From an uncultured Clostridia bacterium (GTDB lineage Bacteria; Bacillota; Clostridia; Christensenellales; Aristaeellaceae), in NCBI GenBank assembly GCA_934631985.1, contig CAKTYE010000034.1:1-27494 (forward strand): 27,494 bases of DNA. The letters run 5' to 3'. A model generated the notes under the pieces. It was not told the DNA's origin. It saw nothing but the letters and a program-made list of their open reading frames with translations, and searched no databases. Shown here one piece after another: positions 15,007 to 22,772 of this stretch. Position numbers and translations under genes: made by a program. Every line of letters begins with the position of its first letter. The first letter of the stretch is position 1.

Positions 15007-16035
15007 TTACTCGATGGTGACCTTCTCCTGGAACATGGTGCGGATCGCGTCACGGTCCTTGTAGCACTTTTCCCAATCCACGGGGATGTTCTTTTCCTTC
15101 AGCTCAGCGGTGGCAGCGCCATCGTAAGGCTCGGTGGGGAAGTCGGTCAGCACGGAGTGCATCCAGCCCTTGACGATGTAGCTCTGGCCTTCCTCGCTCA
15201 GCAGCCAGTCGGTGATGGCCTGGCAGGCCGCCACATTCTTGTTGGCGCTCTTGTCTTCCGCAACGGTCATCACAGTGGAGGGAACCAGCACGTCGCCGTC
15301 ATCGGGGATGAACCATTCCAGGGTGGAGCCTTCTTCTTCGCGCTTCTTCAGCACGGATTCTTCCAGGATCATGATGACCTTGCATTCGCCGGTTTCCAGC
15401 TTCGCCAGCGCGGAGGAGCCGGACTCGATCATGACGTCCTGCTTGCCCAGCGCGTCAAAGTATTCGTCGCCATACTTGGCCTGCAGGCCGACGATGGTCG
15501 CCATGGCGGTGCCGGAGGTCAGGGGATTGGACATGGAGATCATGCCCTTGGCGGACTCGTCATAGGCGAAATCCTTGAAGGAGGTGGGGATGTCTTCCTT
15601 AGCGTACATGTCGGGGTTGTAGGCCAGGCCCATGGAGCAGACGCGGACGCAGTACCAGTAGCCTTCCTCGTCATACTCAAAGCGCATGTTGTCTCGGGCG
15701 CTGGTGACATAGGGATGCAGCCAGCCGCCTTCCTTCAGCTCCAGGGAGTAGGCGGGTTCAGCGACCATCAGCATGTCGCAGCCCAGGGTGCCGACTTCCA
15801 TTTCACCAGCCAGCTTGGTTTGCAGGGTGCCGGTGCCGCCGTAGAAGAACTCGATGTCGCAGTTGGGGAACTGCTTGGCGAGGGCTTCGTCCATCATGTC
15901 GATGATGTCCTGATACATGGAGGTGTAGATGACCACCTTGCCGGTGATCTCGGTGTTTTCAGCCATGGAGGACATGGGGAGCAGGGTGACCAGCAGGGCC
16001 AGTGCGAGGACGAGGATGAGAGAACGCTTCTTCAT
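15007..16035 (-). CDS. Extracellular solute-binding protein, Fbp/AEP type
   Basis: A 342-residue exported binding protein (SBP_bac_6/8-like) serving the fused permease and ATPase downstream. The signal peptide (about residues 1-25, ending SSMA before ENT) lacks a lipobox Cys. The mature protein begins GKVVIYTSMYQDI, the usual start of the ferric/AEP/polyamine group, and has the hinge-like block SNPLTSGTAMATI. No adjacent Tyr-Tyr pair occurs anywhere, whereas classical FbpA proteins coordinate iron with two neighbouring tyrosines, so iron is doubtful. AGGAGG lies 7 nt before the ATG and a good promoter lies at 16169-16197. Substrate remains open. Confidence 0.88.
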   Translation of the reverse strand: MKKRSLILVLALALLVTLLPMSSMAENTEITGKVVIYTSMYQDIIDMMDEALAKQFPNCDIEFFYGGTGTLQTKLAGEMEVGTLGCDMLMVAEPAYSLELKEGGWLHPYVTSARDNMRFEYDEEGYWYCVRVCSMGLAYNPDMYAKEDIPTSFKDFAYDESAKGMISMSNPLTSGTAMATIVGLQAKYGDEYFDALGKQDVMIESGSSALAKLETGECKVIMILEESVLKKREEEGSTLEWFIPDDGDVLVPSTVMTVAEDKSANKNVAACQAITDWLLSEEGQSYIVKGWMHSVLTDFPTEPYDGAATAELKEKNIPVDWEKCYKDRDAIRTMFQEKVTIE

Positions 16036-16168
16036 GACAGAACCTCCTAAAGATGTTTTTTATTTTTCACCGGCAAGCTCCGCCGATGGAAAAATCTGGT
16101 TCAAAATCATTATGTCGCACAATGCAAAAAACGGAAGAATATTGACCAATTGTTCTTAACTCAAACTT

Positions 16169-16197
16169 ATTATAGCAGGGCTTCTTTCCAAAAGCAA
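16169..16197 (-). promoter_or_regulatory. Sigma-A-type promoter of the Fbp-type operon
   Basis: On the minus strand TTGCTT (16197-16192), a 17-nt spacer and a perfect TATAAT (16174-16169) point toward the binding-protein gene, giving a leader of roughly 125 nt. The gap 16036-16439 thus holds two divergent promoters. Between them, 16200-16350 is AT-rich, with ACGGCAT (16263-16269) and ATGCCGT (16303-16309) as inverted half-sites 33 nt apart, and nothing else I can identify. Confidence 0.82.
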
Positions 16198-16354
16198 GGG
16201 GGGAAACTATAAAATTTGCATTTTCTGGAAATTTAGCAACCTAAAAAGACAATTCGATACAAACGGCATAAAATCAGGGAAAATCAAAAAATGAACGAAT
16301 CGATGCCGTAAAAACCAGCCCTGGGCGAACGACACGAACGGAGCAAAATCGCGC

Positions 16355-16383
16355 TTGTGTCCGCGCTGCCCCTGTGATAGAAT
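16355..16383 (+). promoter_or_regulatory. Extended -10 promoter of the GntR/LacI-type regulator
   Basis: TTGTGT (16355-16360), a 17-nt spacer and TAGAAT (16378-16383), with TG one base before the -10 (extended -10). The predicted start of transcription near 16390 is about 50 nt before the regulator ATG. Confidence 0.7.
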
Positions 16384-16384
16384 A

Positions 16385-16403
16385 GCTTCCAATACCAGGA
16401 AGC
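16385..16403. promoter_or_regulatory. Inverted repeat over the regulator's transcription start (candidate operator)
   Basis: GCTTCC (16385-16390) and GGAAGC (16398-16403) are separated by 7 nt and cover the predicted start site, a position suited to autorepression. A third related copy, CTTCCTG, lies near 16419. It could instead act as an RNA hairpin. Confidence 0.4.
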
Positions 16404-16439
16404 AGCATGAAACTTTCTTCCTGAAAAACGGAGGCAGGC

Positions 16440-17501
16440 ATGGCGGTACAGAGAGACTTGAAGGAACGGCTGATCGAGGACATTGAAAAGCTGCCCCCGC
16501 ACACGAAGCTGCCCGCTCGTGCGGAGCTGAGCGCGAAGTATTACGTCAGCCGCCAGACCATGGACGTGGTGATGAACGCCCTGTGCCGGGAGGGCTATCT
16601 ATACGCGCTGCGTGGGGCTGGAACCTATGTGGCGGATCCGGCGGCCAACACGGTCATCGGCAGCGGATTGACCACGCAGACCATCGGGTTGGTGCTGCCC
16701 ACCTACGGCGTGAACATTTCCCCGAAGCTGGAGCGGGGAGCCATGGAGGAGGCGGCACGTCACGGGATGAACGTGGTGTGCTGTGTGACGGATCACAACG
16801 ATCGCAAGCAGTTGAGCCACCTGAAGCGCCTGATCAACAGCAACTGCGCGGGTGTGCTGATGATGGTCCCGGACAACTCCGATGGCAGCGACATGGCGGC
16901 ATTGCTGCATGCGGCCCATGTGCCGGTGGTGTGGCTGCTTTCCAGGCCTAAAGCAGAATATGACGCACCGGTCATTCGATATAACCAGATCAGCATCAAT
17001 GCTTTGTCCGTACGGCATTTGTATGATAAGGGGTATCGCCGCATCGGCTATGTGTGCAACCATGTCAACGCTCACTCGGAGGAAATGAGCATGGGGGTCA
17101 TCGCCGCCCAGCGGATGCTGGACCTGCCCTACGACCCGGCGTGGATGCTGCAGATGCACACCACCGAGGAGATATTCATCGAGCAGGTAACGCGCATGCT
17201 GTCGCACCCCAACCGTCCCGATGCGTTGACCTGCTTCAACGATACTGTGGCCCGCGCGGTGTATACGGCGGCGGAACGGGCAGACCTTCAGGTGGGACGC
17301 GATCTGGGCGTGATCGGCAATGATAACTCTACTTTGTGCGAAGAGCTATCGCCCACCCTGTCCAGCGTGGAGTCCCATACCGATGAAATTGCCCGCCTGG
17401 CGGTGCAGGCACTTTTGCAATATATACATTCGGATCATCCGCCGCAGGTGCGCTGCTGCCTGGAGCCGGACATCATCCCGCGAGAAAGTACGCAAAGATA
17501 A
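16440..17501 (+). CDS. GntR/LacI-hybrid transcriptional regulator (AraR-like architecture)
   Basis: A 353-residue one-component regulator. Residues 1-68 form a GntR-type winged helix: KLPARAELSAKYYVSRQTMD (recognition region, 24-43) followed by the wing YLYALRGAGTYVA. Residues about 80-345 resemble the periplasmic-binding-protein-like sensor of LacI/GalR proteins: QTIGLVLPTYGVNISPKLER, RRIGYVCNHVNAHSEE, and DALTCFNDTVARAVY. This plan is known from AraR of Bacillus, where a sugar releases the repressor. The adjacent downstream sugar transporter and isomerase are the most likely targets; the divergent Fbp-type operon is another. A GGAGG site precedes the ATG. The gene has its own terminator. 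Confidence 0.9.
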   Translation: MAVQRDLKERLIEDIEKLPPHTKLPARAELSAKYYVSRQTMDVVMNALCREGYLYALRGAGTYVADPAANTVIGSGLTTQTIGLVLPTYGVNISPKLERGAMEEAARHGMNVVCCVTDHNDRKQLSHLKRLINSNCAGVLMMVPDNSDGSDMAALLHAAHVPVVWLLSRPKAEYDAPVIRYNQISINALSVRHLYDKGYRRIGYVCNHVNAHSEEMSMGVIAAQRMLDLPYDPAWMLQMHTTEEIFIEQVTRMLSHPNRPDALTCFNDTVARAVYTAAERADLQVGRDLGVIGNDNSTLCEELSPTLSSVESHTDEIARLAVQALLQYIHSDHPPQVRCCLEPDIIPRESTQR

Positions 17502-17564
17502 TATGTAAAAACTGCGCAAACGGAACGCAAAATTGATTGCACTTTAACAATTTATACTTATTTC

Positions 17565-17610
17565 AAGCAGCATGTCTTTTGCAATTTCGCAAAAATCATG
17601 CTGCTTTTTG
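17565..17610 (+). terminator. Rho-independent terminator after the regulator gene
   Basis: AAGCAGCATG (17565-17574) pairs with CATGCTGCTT (17597-17606); an inner TTTTGC/GCAAAA pair extends the structure. A T-run follows. It separates the regulator from the sugar transporter operon. Confidence 0.88.
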
Positions 17611-17621
17611 ACCGAATCATG

Positions 17622-17651
17622 TTGCCTTCACTCCTGCATATCCGCTACAAT
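17622..17651 (+). promoter_or_regulatory. Sigma-A-type promoter of the sugar ABC operon
   Basis: TTGCCT (17622-17627), an 18-nt spacer and TACAAT (17646-17651) place the transcription start near 17658, immediately before the palindrome at 17664-17681. The leader is about 48 nt. Confidence 0.8.
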
Positions 17652-17663
17652 AAAGGCACAGAA

Positions 17664-17681
17664 CAGATACGATGGTATCTG
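17664..17681. promoter_or_regulatory. Perfect palindrome just downstream of the sugar operon start (candidate operator)
   Basis: CAGATAC (17664-17670), spacer GATG and GTATCTG (17675-17681) form a perfect 7+7 inverted repeat directly after the predicted start site. This position suits a roadblock operator for the GntR/LacI-type repressor encoded upstream. A leader-RNA hairpin ahead of the ribosome binding site is the alternative. Confidence 0.55.
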
Positions 17682-17705
17682 AAAAATGCAGGAGGTTGTA
17701 TAAAT

Positions 17706-19004
17706 ATGAAGAAGCTGTTGTCCTTTGCGTTGGTCTGCATGATGGTGTTGGCACTCGTTCCGCAAGCGTTTGCCGCCCAGCAGGAGCTGATCGTGAGCGT
17801 CGGCGCCGACATAGAAGATAAGGAGTGGTTTCAGGACGCGATGGCACGCTTCCAGGCAGAGCACCCCGATGTGGAGATTGTGCTGGAGCCTCATGAGGGC
17901 ATCAGCGCCCGTCCAAAGATTGTCAGCCAGATCTACACGGGCAACGCCCCCGACGTGCTGTATGCGAACCTGTACTGGGTGAAGGATTTCGCGCAGAACG
18001 GCTGGATCACCCCCGTCAACGATTACTTTGACGAGGAGACCATCAACGACTTCTACAAGGATTTCCGCGACTATGTGACGGTGGACGGCAAGCTCTACGG
18101 CTTCTTCAACTCCACTGACACCGCCACCATTGTGTACCGCAAGAGCATGCTGGAGGCTGCCGGCATCGAGATTCCCGCCGAGGATGAATGCTGGACGTGG
18201 GATCAGTTTGTGGAAGCGGGTCAGAAGCTGACCCAGGACACCAACGGCGATGGCGTGATTGACGTGTGGGGCATCGGCATGAGCGCCGCGAACGAAGGCA
18301 CCACCACCTACACCAACTTCCCCATGTACTTCATGGCGGGCGGTACGCTGGTGGATGAAAACGGCAACAGCACCTGCGGTGGCGAGGCTGCGGTGAAGAC
18401 CATGCAGTTCTACTATGACCTGCTGCACACCTACAAGACCACCCCGCCGGAAAGCGGCGCCTATTCTCATTCGGAGCTGGTATCTGCCTTCAACGCCGGT
18501 CAGTATGCGATGATCTTTGACGCAAGCTGGTCCATCAGCAACCTGGAGCCTCAGTTCCCCGATGATGTGTATGCCATGCTGTACCCCGTGCCTGAAAAGG
18601 GTGACGACTCTCAGGGCCTGTGCGGTGGCTGGGTATACACCATCATGGCACAGGAGGATGAGAAGAAGGCCCTGGCGGCGGACTTCATCCGTGCGATGAT
18701 CGACGTGGAAGCCTGCGTGGCGCGCTACAATGACAGCATGTCCCTGCCTGTGCGCTATTCCGCCTTTGACCGCATCATCGTCGAGGAGACCGACCCTGTC
18801 CGCAAGAGCTGGATGACCGTGTTCTCCAAGCAGATGGAGCACACCAACCTGAAGCCCGGCGATGCGATCTACGACATCATTCAGGATGAGTACACCGTGC
18901 ATCTGGCGCAGGTGATGAATGGCGAAATGACCGCCGAGGACGCTGTGGCAGACATGGAAGCCAAGATTGAGCAGCGCGGCAAGGAAGCCGGATTTATCAA
19001 ATAA
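17706..19004 (+). CDS. Sugar ABC transporter, extracellular binding protein (family 1)
   Basis: A 432-residue exported carbohydrate-binding protein (SBP_bac_1 family). The signal peptide ends QAFA before AQQ; the cysteine at position 11 lies in its hydrophobic core and is not in a lipobox. The mature protein shows the usual two-lobe features: RFQAEHPDVEIVLEPHEG, the TGNAPDVLYANLYW block, and the loop DTNGDGVIDVWGIG, a Ca2+-binding-like motif common in Firmicutes family 1 proteins. I use ATG 17706 because AGGAGG lies at 17690-17695 and the signal peptide starts there; the open frame upstream runs through terminator and promoter. First gene of an operon with two permeases and an isomerase. Confidence 0.95.
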   Translation: MKKLLSFALVCMMVLALVPQAFAAQQELIVSVGADIEDKEWFQDAMARFQAEHPDVEIVLEPHEGISARPKIVSQIYTGNAPDVLYANLYWVKDFAQNGWITPVNDYFDEETINDFYKDFRDYVTVDGKLYGFFNSTDTATIVYRKSMLEAAGIEIPAEDECWTWDQFVEAGQKLTQDTNGDGVIDVWGIGMSAANEGTTTYTNFPMYFMAGGTLVDENGNSTCGGEAAVKTMQFYYDLLHTYKTTPPESGAYSHSELVSAFNAGQYAMIFDASWSISNLEPQFPDDVYAMLYPVPEKGDDSQGLCGGWVYTIMAQEDEKKALAADFIRAMIDVEACVARYNDSMSLPVRYSAFDRIIVEETDPVRKSWMTVFSKQMEHTNLKPGDAIYDIIQDEYTVHLAQVMNGEMTAEDAVADMEAKIEQRGKEAGFIK

Positions 19005-19014
19005 GTTCCACATC

Positions 19015-19048
19015 AGCGGAGCGGGTGGAGGCTTCTGCCCGCTCCGCT
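19015..19048 (+). other. Intercistronic hairpin with T-rich tail after the sugar-binding protein gene
   Basis: AGCGGAGCGGG (19015-19025) and CCCGCTCCGCT (19038-19048) pair perfectly over 11 bp with a 12-nt loop, followed by TTCCTTAT. It could be a leaky terminator or an mRNA-stabilising stem, lowering permease output relative to binding protein. Confidence 0.7.
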
Positions 19049-19078
19049 TTCCTTATCATATGGGGAGGGAAACTGCGG

Positions 19079-19972
19079 ATGCAACGCATGAACAAGAGAC
19101 ACTTGAGCGGGCATACGAAGGAGACCATGCTGTATCTGGGCTTTATGCTGCCTGCTTTTATGCTGATTGGCTGTATAACGTTATACCCGGCGATCTATAA
19201 CGTGGTCCTCAGCTTTACGGATATGACGCTGCGCAACGGCACCCGAAGTTTTGTGGGCCTGCGCAATTATGCTCGTCTGTTCAGCGACGCTTATGCCTGG
19301 GAGGCGCTGGGCCGCACCTTCATCTACATGCTGATCGGCGCATCACTGCGCGTACTGTGCGGCCTGGGCTGCGCACTGCTGCTGCGCAGGCGCACCAAGG
19401 TCAACCTGTTTACCCGGACGGCGATTATCCTGCCCTGGGTCATGAGTGAGATCATGGTCAGCGCCGTGTGGATGTGGATTCTCAACCATCGCACAGGTCT
19501 GCTGAATGGCGTGATCATTTCCCTGGGCGGTCAGGCGGTGGGCTGGCTGGTGGAACCTGCGCTGGCCATGGCCTCCATCATCACCGCATCCATGTGGAAG
19601 AACCTGGCGTATACCTACCTGCTGCTGTTCGCGGCGCTGCAAGGCATTTCCCCGGACCTGTATGAAGCCGCGAAGATCGATGGCTGCGGTTCTTGGCAGT
19701 CCTTCCGTTACATTACCATCGACATGATCAAGCCCACGCTGATGGTCGTCATGGTCATGGTGTCTATCACTGCCTTCGGTCAGTTCTCGCTGACCTATTC
19801 CCTGACCGGCGGCGGCCCGGTACGCGCAACGGAATTTATCGGATTGTACATGCACAAGCAGGCGTTCACCTACATGGACTTGGGCTACGGCGCGACCATC
19901 GGTGTACTGGTGTTCGTCATCAATGTGGTGATGACGCTGCTGTACCGCAACGTGCTGAAAAGCGATACCTGA
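19079..19972 (+). CDS. Sugar ABC transporter permease (MalF/UgpA type)
   Basis: A 297-residue permease with about six membrane segments (BPD_transp_1). The first segment follows a basic N terminus (YLGFMLPAFMLIGCITLYPAI), and the EAA loop reads YEAAKIDGCGSWQSFRYITI, typical of MalF-type sugar permeases. It ends with a last segment ending LLYRNVLKSDT. I start at ATG 19079, which has GGGGAGGG about 9 nt upstream; ATG 19088 is the alternative, and an upstream ATG at 19025 lies within the intercistronic hairpin region. It pairs with the MalG-type permease 13 nt downstream. No ATPase gene is in the operon; a shared MsmK/MalK-type ATPase elsewhere is usual in Firmicutes. Confidence 0.93.
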   Translation: MQRMNKRHLSGHTKETMLYLGFMLPAFMLIGCITLYPAIYNVVLSFTDMTLRNGTRSFVGLRNYARLFSDAYAWEALGRTFIYMLIGASLRVLCGLGCALLLRRRTKVNLFTRTAIILPWVMSEIMVSAVWMWILNHRTGLLNGVIISLGGQAVGWLVEPALAMASIITASMWKNLAYTYLLLFAALQGISPDLYEAAKIDGCGSWQSFRYITIDMIKPTLMVVMVMVSITAFGQFSLTYSLTGGGPVRATEFIGLYMHKQAFTYMDLGYGATIGVLVFVINVVMTLLYRNVLKSDT

Positions 19973-19985
19973 GGGGGCGTAGAAG

Positions 19986-20813
19986 ATGAAGAAAAAGACG
20001 ATGCTCAGCGTGTTTCAGGTCATCGGTGCGCTGCTGGTGGCGGCGGTGATGCTGCTGCCGCTGATCTACGGTGTGTTTACCTCTTTTAAGACCGAAGCTG
20101 AAATCTACAAGTTCCCGCCGGATTTTCTGCCCCAGCACTTCAGCTTGGACGGCTATCGCAAGGTGCTGAACAGCAATATCCCGATCCAGATGGGCAACAG
20201 CCTGAAGATTGCCGCGTATACCATCCTGCTGTCCGTGTCGGTGGGTTCGCTGGCGGGCTATGCCTTTGCCCGCGCCAAGTTCCGCGGTAAGGGCGCGTTG
20301 CTGGCTTTCCTGATCGGCATGCAGATGATTCCCGGCCTCTCCAACGTCATCACGCTGTATGTGATGGGTAACAAACTGAATTTGCTGAACACGCACCTGT
20401 ATCTGGTGCTGATTTACTCCGCAACCTCCGCGCCGACGTGTATCTGGTTGATGAAAAGCTATTTTGAACAGATCCCCGCGTCGCTGGAGGAGGCGGCGAT
20501 GGTGGATGGATGCACCCGCATGAAGGCGCTGCTGCGCGTGGTTGCGCCGCTGGCGCGGATGGGTATGGCGGCCTGCGCGCTGCTGGTGTTCGTCAGCGCG
20601 TGGAACGAATTCCTGAACGCCATGACCATGATCTCCCGCACGAAGCTCAAGACCTTTACCGTGGGCCTGCAGGCCTTTATTCAGGATAACAACACCAACT
20701 GGGTCAACATGTCCGCCGCGACGGTGCTGGGCCTGATCCCCGTGATGATCCTGTTCCTGAGCTTCCAGAAAACGTTTATTGAAGGTATGACCAGCGGCGC
20801 CGTTAAGGCGTGA
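19986..20813 (+). CDS. Sugar ABC transporter permease (MalG/UgpE type)
   Basis: A 275-residue BPD_transp_1 permease, the second half of the sugar channel. It has a hydrophobic segment near residues 10-32, the EAA loop LEEAAMVDGCTRMKALLRVV, and the C-terminal EGMTSGAVKA, an ending characteristic of MalG-type proteins. It lies 13 nt after the MalF-type gene and 12 nt before the isomerase gene, so it is cotranscribed with both. About six membrane segments are visible. Confidence 0.94.
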   Translation: MKKKTMLSVFQVIGALLVAAVMLLPLIYGVFTSFKTEAEIYKFPPDFLPQHFSLDGYRKVLNSNIPIQMGNSLKIAAYTILLSVSVGSLAGYAFARAKFRGKGALLAFLIGMQMIPGLSNVITLYVMGNKLNLLNTHLYLVLIYSATSAPTCIWLMKSYFEQIPASLEEAAMVDGCTRMKALLRVVAPLARMGMAACALLVFVSAWNEFLNAMTMISRTKLKTFTVGLQAFIQDNNTNWVNMSAATVLGLIPVMILFLSFQKTFIEGMTSGAVKA

Positions 20814-20825
20814 CCGCAGGAAAGG

Positions 20826-21656
20826 ATGCAAAAAGCAATGAAGGATTTGAAGCTATACATGTCCTCGACGCATATGCTGCGGCGCGAGGACTGGCTGGCG
20901 TGTGTCACGGCGGCGGCGGACGCGGGCTTCGACGGCTTGGAGCTGTTCGGAACGCGTTACATGCACGATGCGGACATGACGCATGATCAGCTGGATGAGA
21001 TCGCCCGGGCCGCCAAGGCGCGGGGGCTGATCCTGTCGGGCCACCCGTGGGTGGAATGGGCGGACATATCCCTGCCGGAGCTGTGCGCCAAGCTGGATAA
21101 GCTGTGCGACGACTGTGCACGGCTGGGGGAGCGGGAAGTCGTGCTGCACATGGACTTCCTTTCCCATCGGCAGAGCGGCGGCATGGAGCGGTTGTTTGCG
21201 GCGGTGGACAGCATTTATGACAAGCTGGCACGGCTGGGCATTACTCTGCTGCTGGAAAACGTTCCCGCCCACGATAACCGGGAGCTTGGCTCCGAGGTGG
21301 GGGATTTCGCGGCACTGTTTGCCCGCTACACCGATGTGCAGGGGCCTGTGCAGATGAACATTGACAGCGGTCATGCCTACATCATGCGCAATGCTGCGCC
21401 CCTGTCAAAGCAGTTTGGCACGCGCTGGCACTACACCCACATCGACGATAACGATGGGGTGGAGGATCTGCACATTGCGCCCGGCGAGGGCTCGCTGGAT
21501 TTCAAGGACTTTGCAGCCTGCGCCGCCAAGGCAGAGTATCATGGTCCGCTGATGATGGAATATGCCATGAGCAAGGTGGCCTTCGGCATGCACGCTCTGC
21601 GGGATGCTTACGGCGCACAGGGCTATACGCTGCACGAACTGAAGCTGTCGGAGTAA
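20826..21656 (+). CDS. Sugar phosphate isomerase/epimerase (xylose isomerase-like TIM barrel)
   Basis: A 276-residue cytoplasmic protein of the AP_endonuc_2/IolE-like TIM-barrel family, usually metal-dependent aldose-ketose isomerases or 3-epimerases. Expected metal-site features are present along the chain: the GFDGLELFG strand, a Glu in LLLENVP, Asp-His in NIDSGHA, histidines around HIDDNDG and LHIAPGEGSLDF, and a last Glu in MMEYA. It is the last gene of the sugar import operon, suggesting it acts on the imported sugar. Two starts are possible: ATG 20826 (AGG about 5 nt upstream) and ATG 20838; the exact one is unsure. The precise substrate cannot be read. Confidence 0.88.
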   Translation: MQKAMKDLKLYMSSTHMLRREDWLACVTAAADAGFDGLELFGTRYMHDADMTHDQLDEIARAAKARGLILSGHPWVEWADISLPELCAKLDKLCDDCARLGEREVVLHMDFLSHRQSGGMERLFAAVDSIYDKLARLGITLLLENVPAHDNRELGSEVGDFAALFARYTDVQGPVQMNIDSGHAYIMRNAAPLSKQFGTRWHYTHIDDNDGVEDLHIAPGEGSLDFKDFAACAAKAEYHGPLMMEYAMSKVAFGMHALRDAYGAQGYTLHELKLSE

Positions 21657-21684
21657 AACTGCAAGCTGTGAAGCAGCAACAAAG

Positions 21685-21731
21685 AAACCGCCCACGACCG
21701 AGCAAATGCACTCGGACGCGGGCGGTTTTTT
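21685..21731. terminator. Bidirectional terminator between isomerase and PfkB kinase genes
   Basis: AAACCGCCC (21685-21693) pairs with GGGCGGTTT (21720-21728), with CCGAG/CTCGG inside. A run of six T follows on the plus strand, and A-rich sequence on the left gives T-runs on the minus strand. It separates two convergent units. Confidence 0.9.
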
Positions 21732-21750
21732 CTGCTTTATGGAAATGTTT

Positions 21751-22650
21751 TCAGGCGTTGCCTGCGGCTTCCAATGCCTTGCGAACCTCCTCTGCCAGGG
21801 GAATGCTTTTCCCGGCCCCCGGACGGCTGACCGCAATGGCGGACGCTTGGGCTGCGGTGCGCAGTGCCTGCTGAATGTCCATGCCTTGCAGCATCGCATG
21901 CAGAAAATACCCGGTAAAGGTGTCGCCTGCTGCCGTGGTATCCACCGCAGTACACTTGATGGCGCTTTGACGTACCCGCCGCTGCGCATCTGCATAGATG
22001 GAGCCATGCTCACCCAGAGTCAGCACGACATGGCTGGTCGGATAGCGCCGCAGCAGCACGTCCAGCATGTCCTCGGGCTGATGACAGCCTGTGATGTCCT
22101 CACCCTCCACCTCGTTGAGCAGGAACCATTCCACCAGCTCCAGAGGCCAGCACAGCAGCTCCGGCGTGATGGGGGAGGGATTCAAAATGACGTGCATGCC
22201 CCGGGCATGGGCGGCCCGAAGAAGGTCTGCCCCATGGCTGATCTCGTTTTGCAGCAGCAGATAATCCCCGGCTTTAAAGTCTGCCAGCGTGGCCTCGATC
22301 ATCTCCGGGGAGATCATGCCGTTGGTGCCGCTGAACAGCAGGATGGCGTTCTGCCCGGCACTGTCGATCTGAATGATGGCGTGACCTGTGGCAGCGTCCA
22401 GGGTACGAAGATGCTCCACATGCACCCCCAACGCTTCCAGGTACTCCTTCAAAAACAGGCCGTCCTGTCCGATGGCCCCGGCAAAGTAGACCTCCTGTCC
22501 AGCCTTTGCCAGCGCAACGGTTTGGTTAAAGCCCTTGCCGCCCTCGTTTTTCTGATAATGGGTCGAGGCCAGCGTCTCCCCCGGACGCACCAAATGCGGC
22601 ACCTGATAGGTATGGTCAATGTTGAGCGAGCCAAAGACCAGAATTTTCAT
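21751..22650 (-). CDS. PfkB-family carbohydrate kinase (ribokinase-like)
   Basis: A 299-residue cytoplasmic kinase that phosphorylates a sugar using ATP. The N-terminal signature NEGGKGFNQTVALAKAG (35-51) contains the Gly-Gly-Lys-Gly switch and FNQ; the C-terminal signature TTAAGDTFTGYFLHAM includes the catalytic base D243. The order FGSLNIDHTYQVPHLVRPGE at the start matches ribokinase. I start at the ATG ending at 22650, which has AAAGGAG 8 nt upstream; an in-frame upstream extension to 22800 would cross its promoter. Ribose is the nearest family guess, but PfkB substrates vary. It probably acts on products of the neighbouring importers. Confidence 0.92.
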   Translation of the reverse strand: MKILVFGSLNIDHTYQVPHLVRPGETLASTHYQKNEGGKGFNQTVALAKAGQEVYFAGAIGQDGLFLKEYLEALGVHVEHLRTLDAATGHAIIQIDSAGQNAILLFSGTNGMISPEMIEATLADFKAGDYLLLQNEISHGADLLRAAHARGMHVILNPSPITPELLCWPLELVEWFLLNEVEGEDITGCHQPEDMLDVLLRRYPTSHVVLTLGEHGSIYADAQRRVRQSAIKCTAVDTTAAGDTFTGYFLHAMLQGMDIQQALRTAAQASAIAVSRPGAGKSIPLAEEVRKALEAAGNA

Positions 22651-22710
22651 GCGATTGCTCCTTTCACGCGGCATGCCCGCCGTCTTGCACGGCAGGGGCA
22701 GCGTAAGGCT

Positions 22711-22719
22711 ATTGTACCA
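22711..22719 (-). promoter_or_regulatory. Candidate extended -10 promoter of the PfkB kinase gene
   Basis: TGGTACAAT on the minus strand matches an extended -10 (TG-N-TACAAT). The -35 region is poor (TAGCCA). No terminator is visible after the response regulator gene upstream, so readthrough from that unit is also possible. Confidence 0.5.
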
Positions 22720-22772
22720 CCGGACGTGCGGTTTGGCTATCCTTGCTTTGTGGGAGAAAGGGAGGCTTGTGA

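Noticed and set aside
16103..16114. Possible Fur box (minus strand CATAATGATTTT) before the Fbp-type binding protein
   Set aside because: Only about one and a half of the three expected GATAAT-like hexamers match, and the site lies well downstream of the predicted start of transcription.
17608..17636. TTGACC as an alternative -35 for the sugar operon
   Set aside because: No acceptable -10 lies 16-18 nt downstream, and TTGCCT-18-TACAAT is much better.
17598..17705. Upstream in-frame extension of the sugar-binding protein gene
   Set aside because: It overlaps a terminator, promoter and palindrome, and the signal peptide starts at 17706 after AGGAGG.
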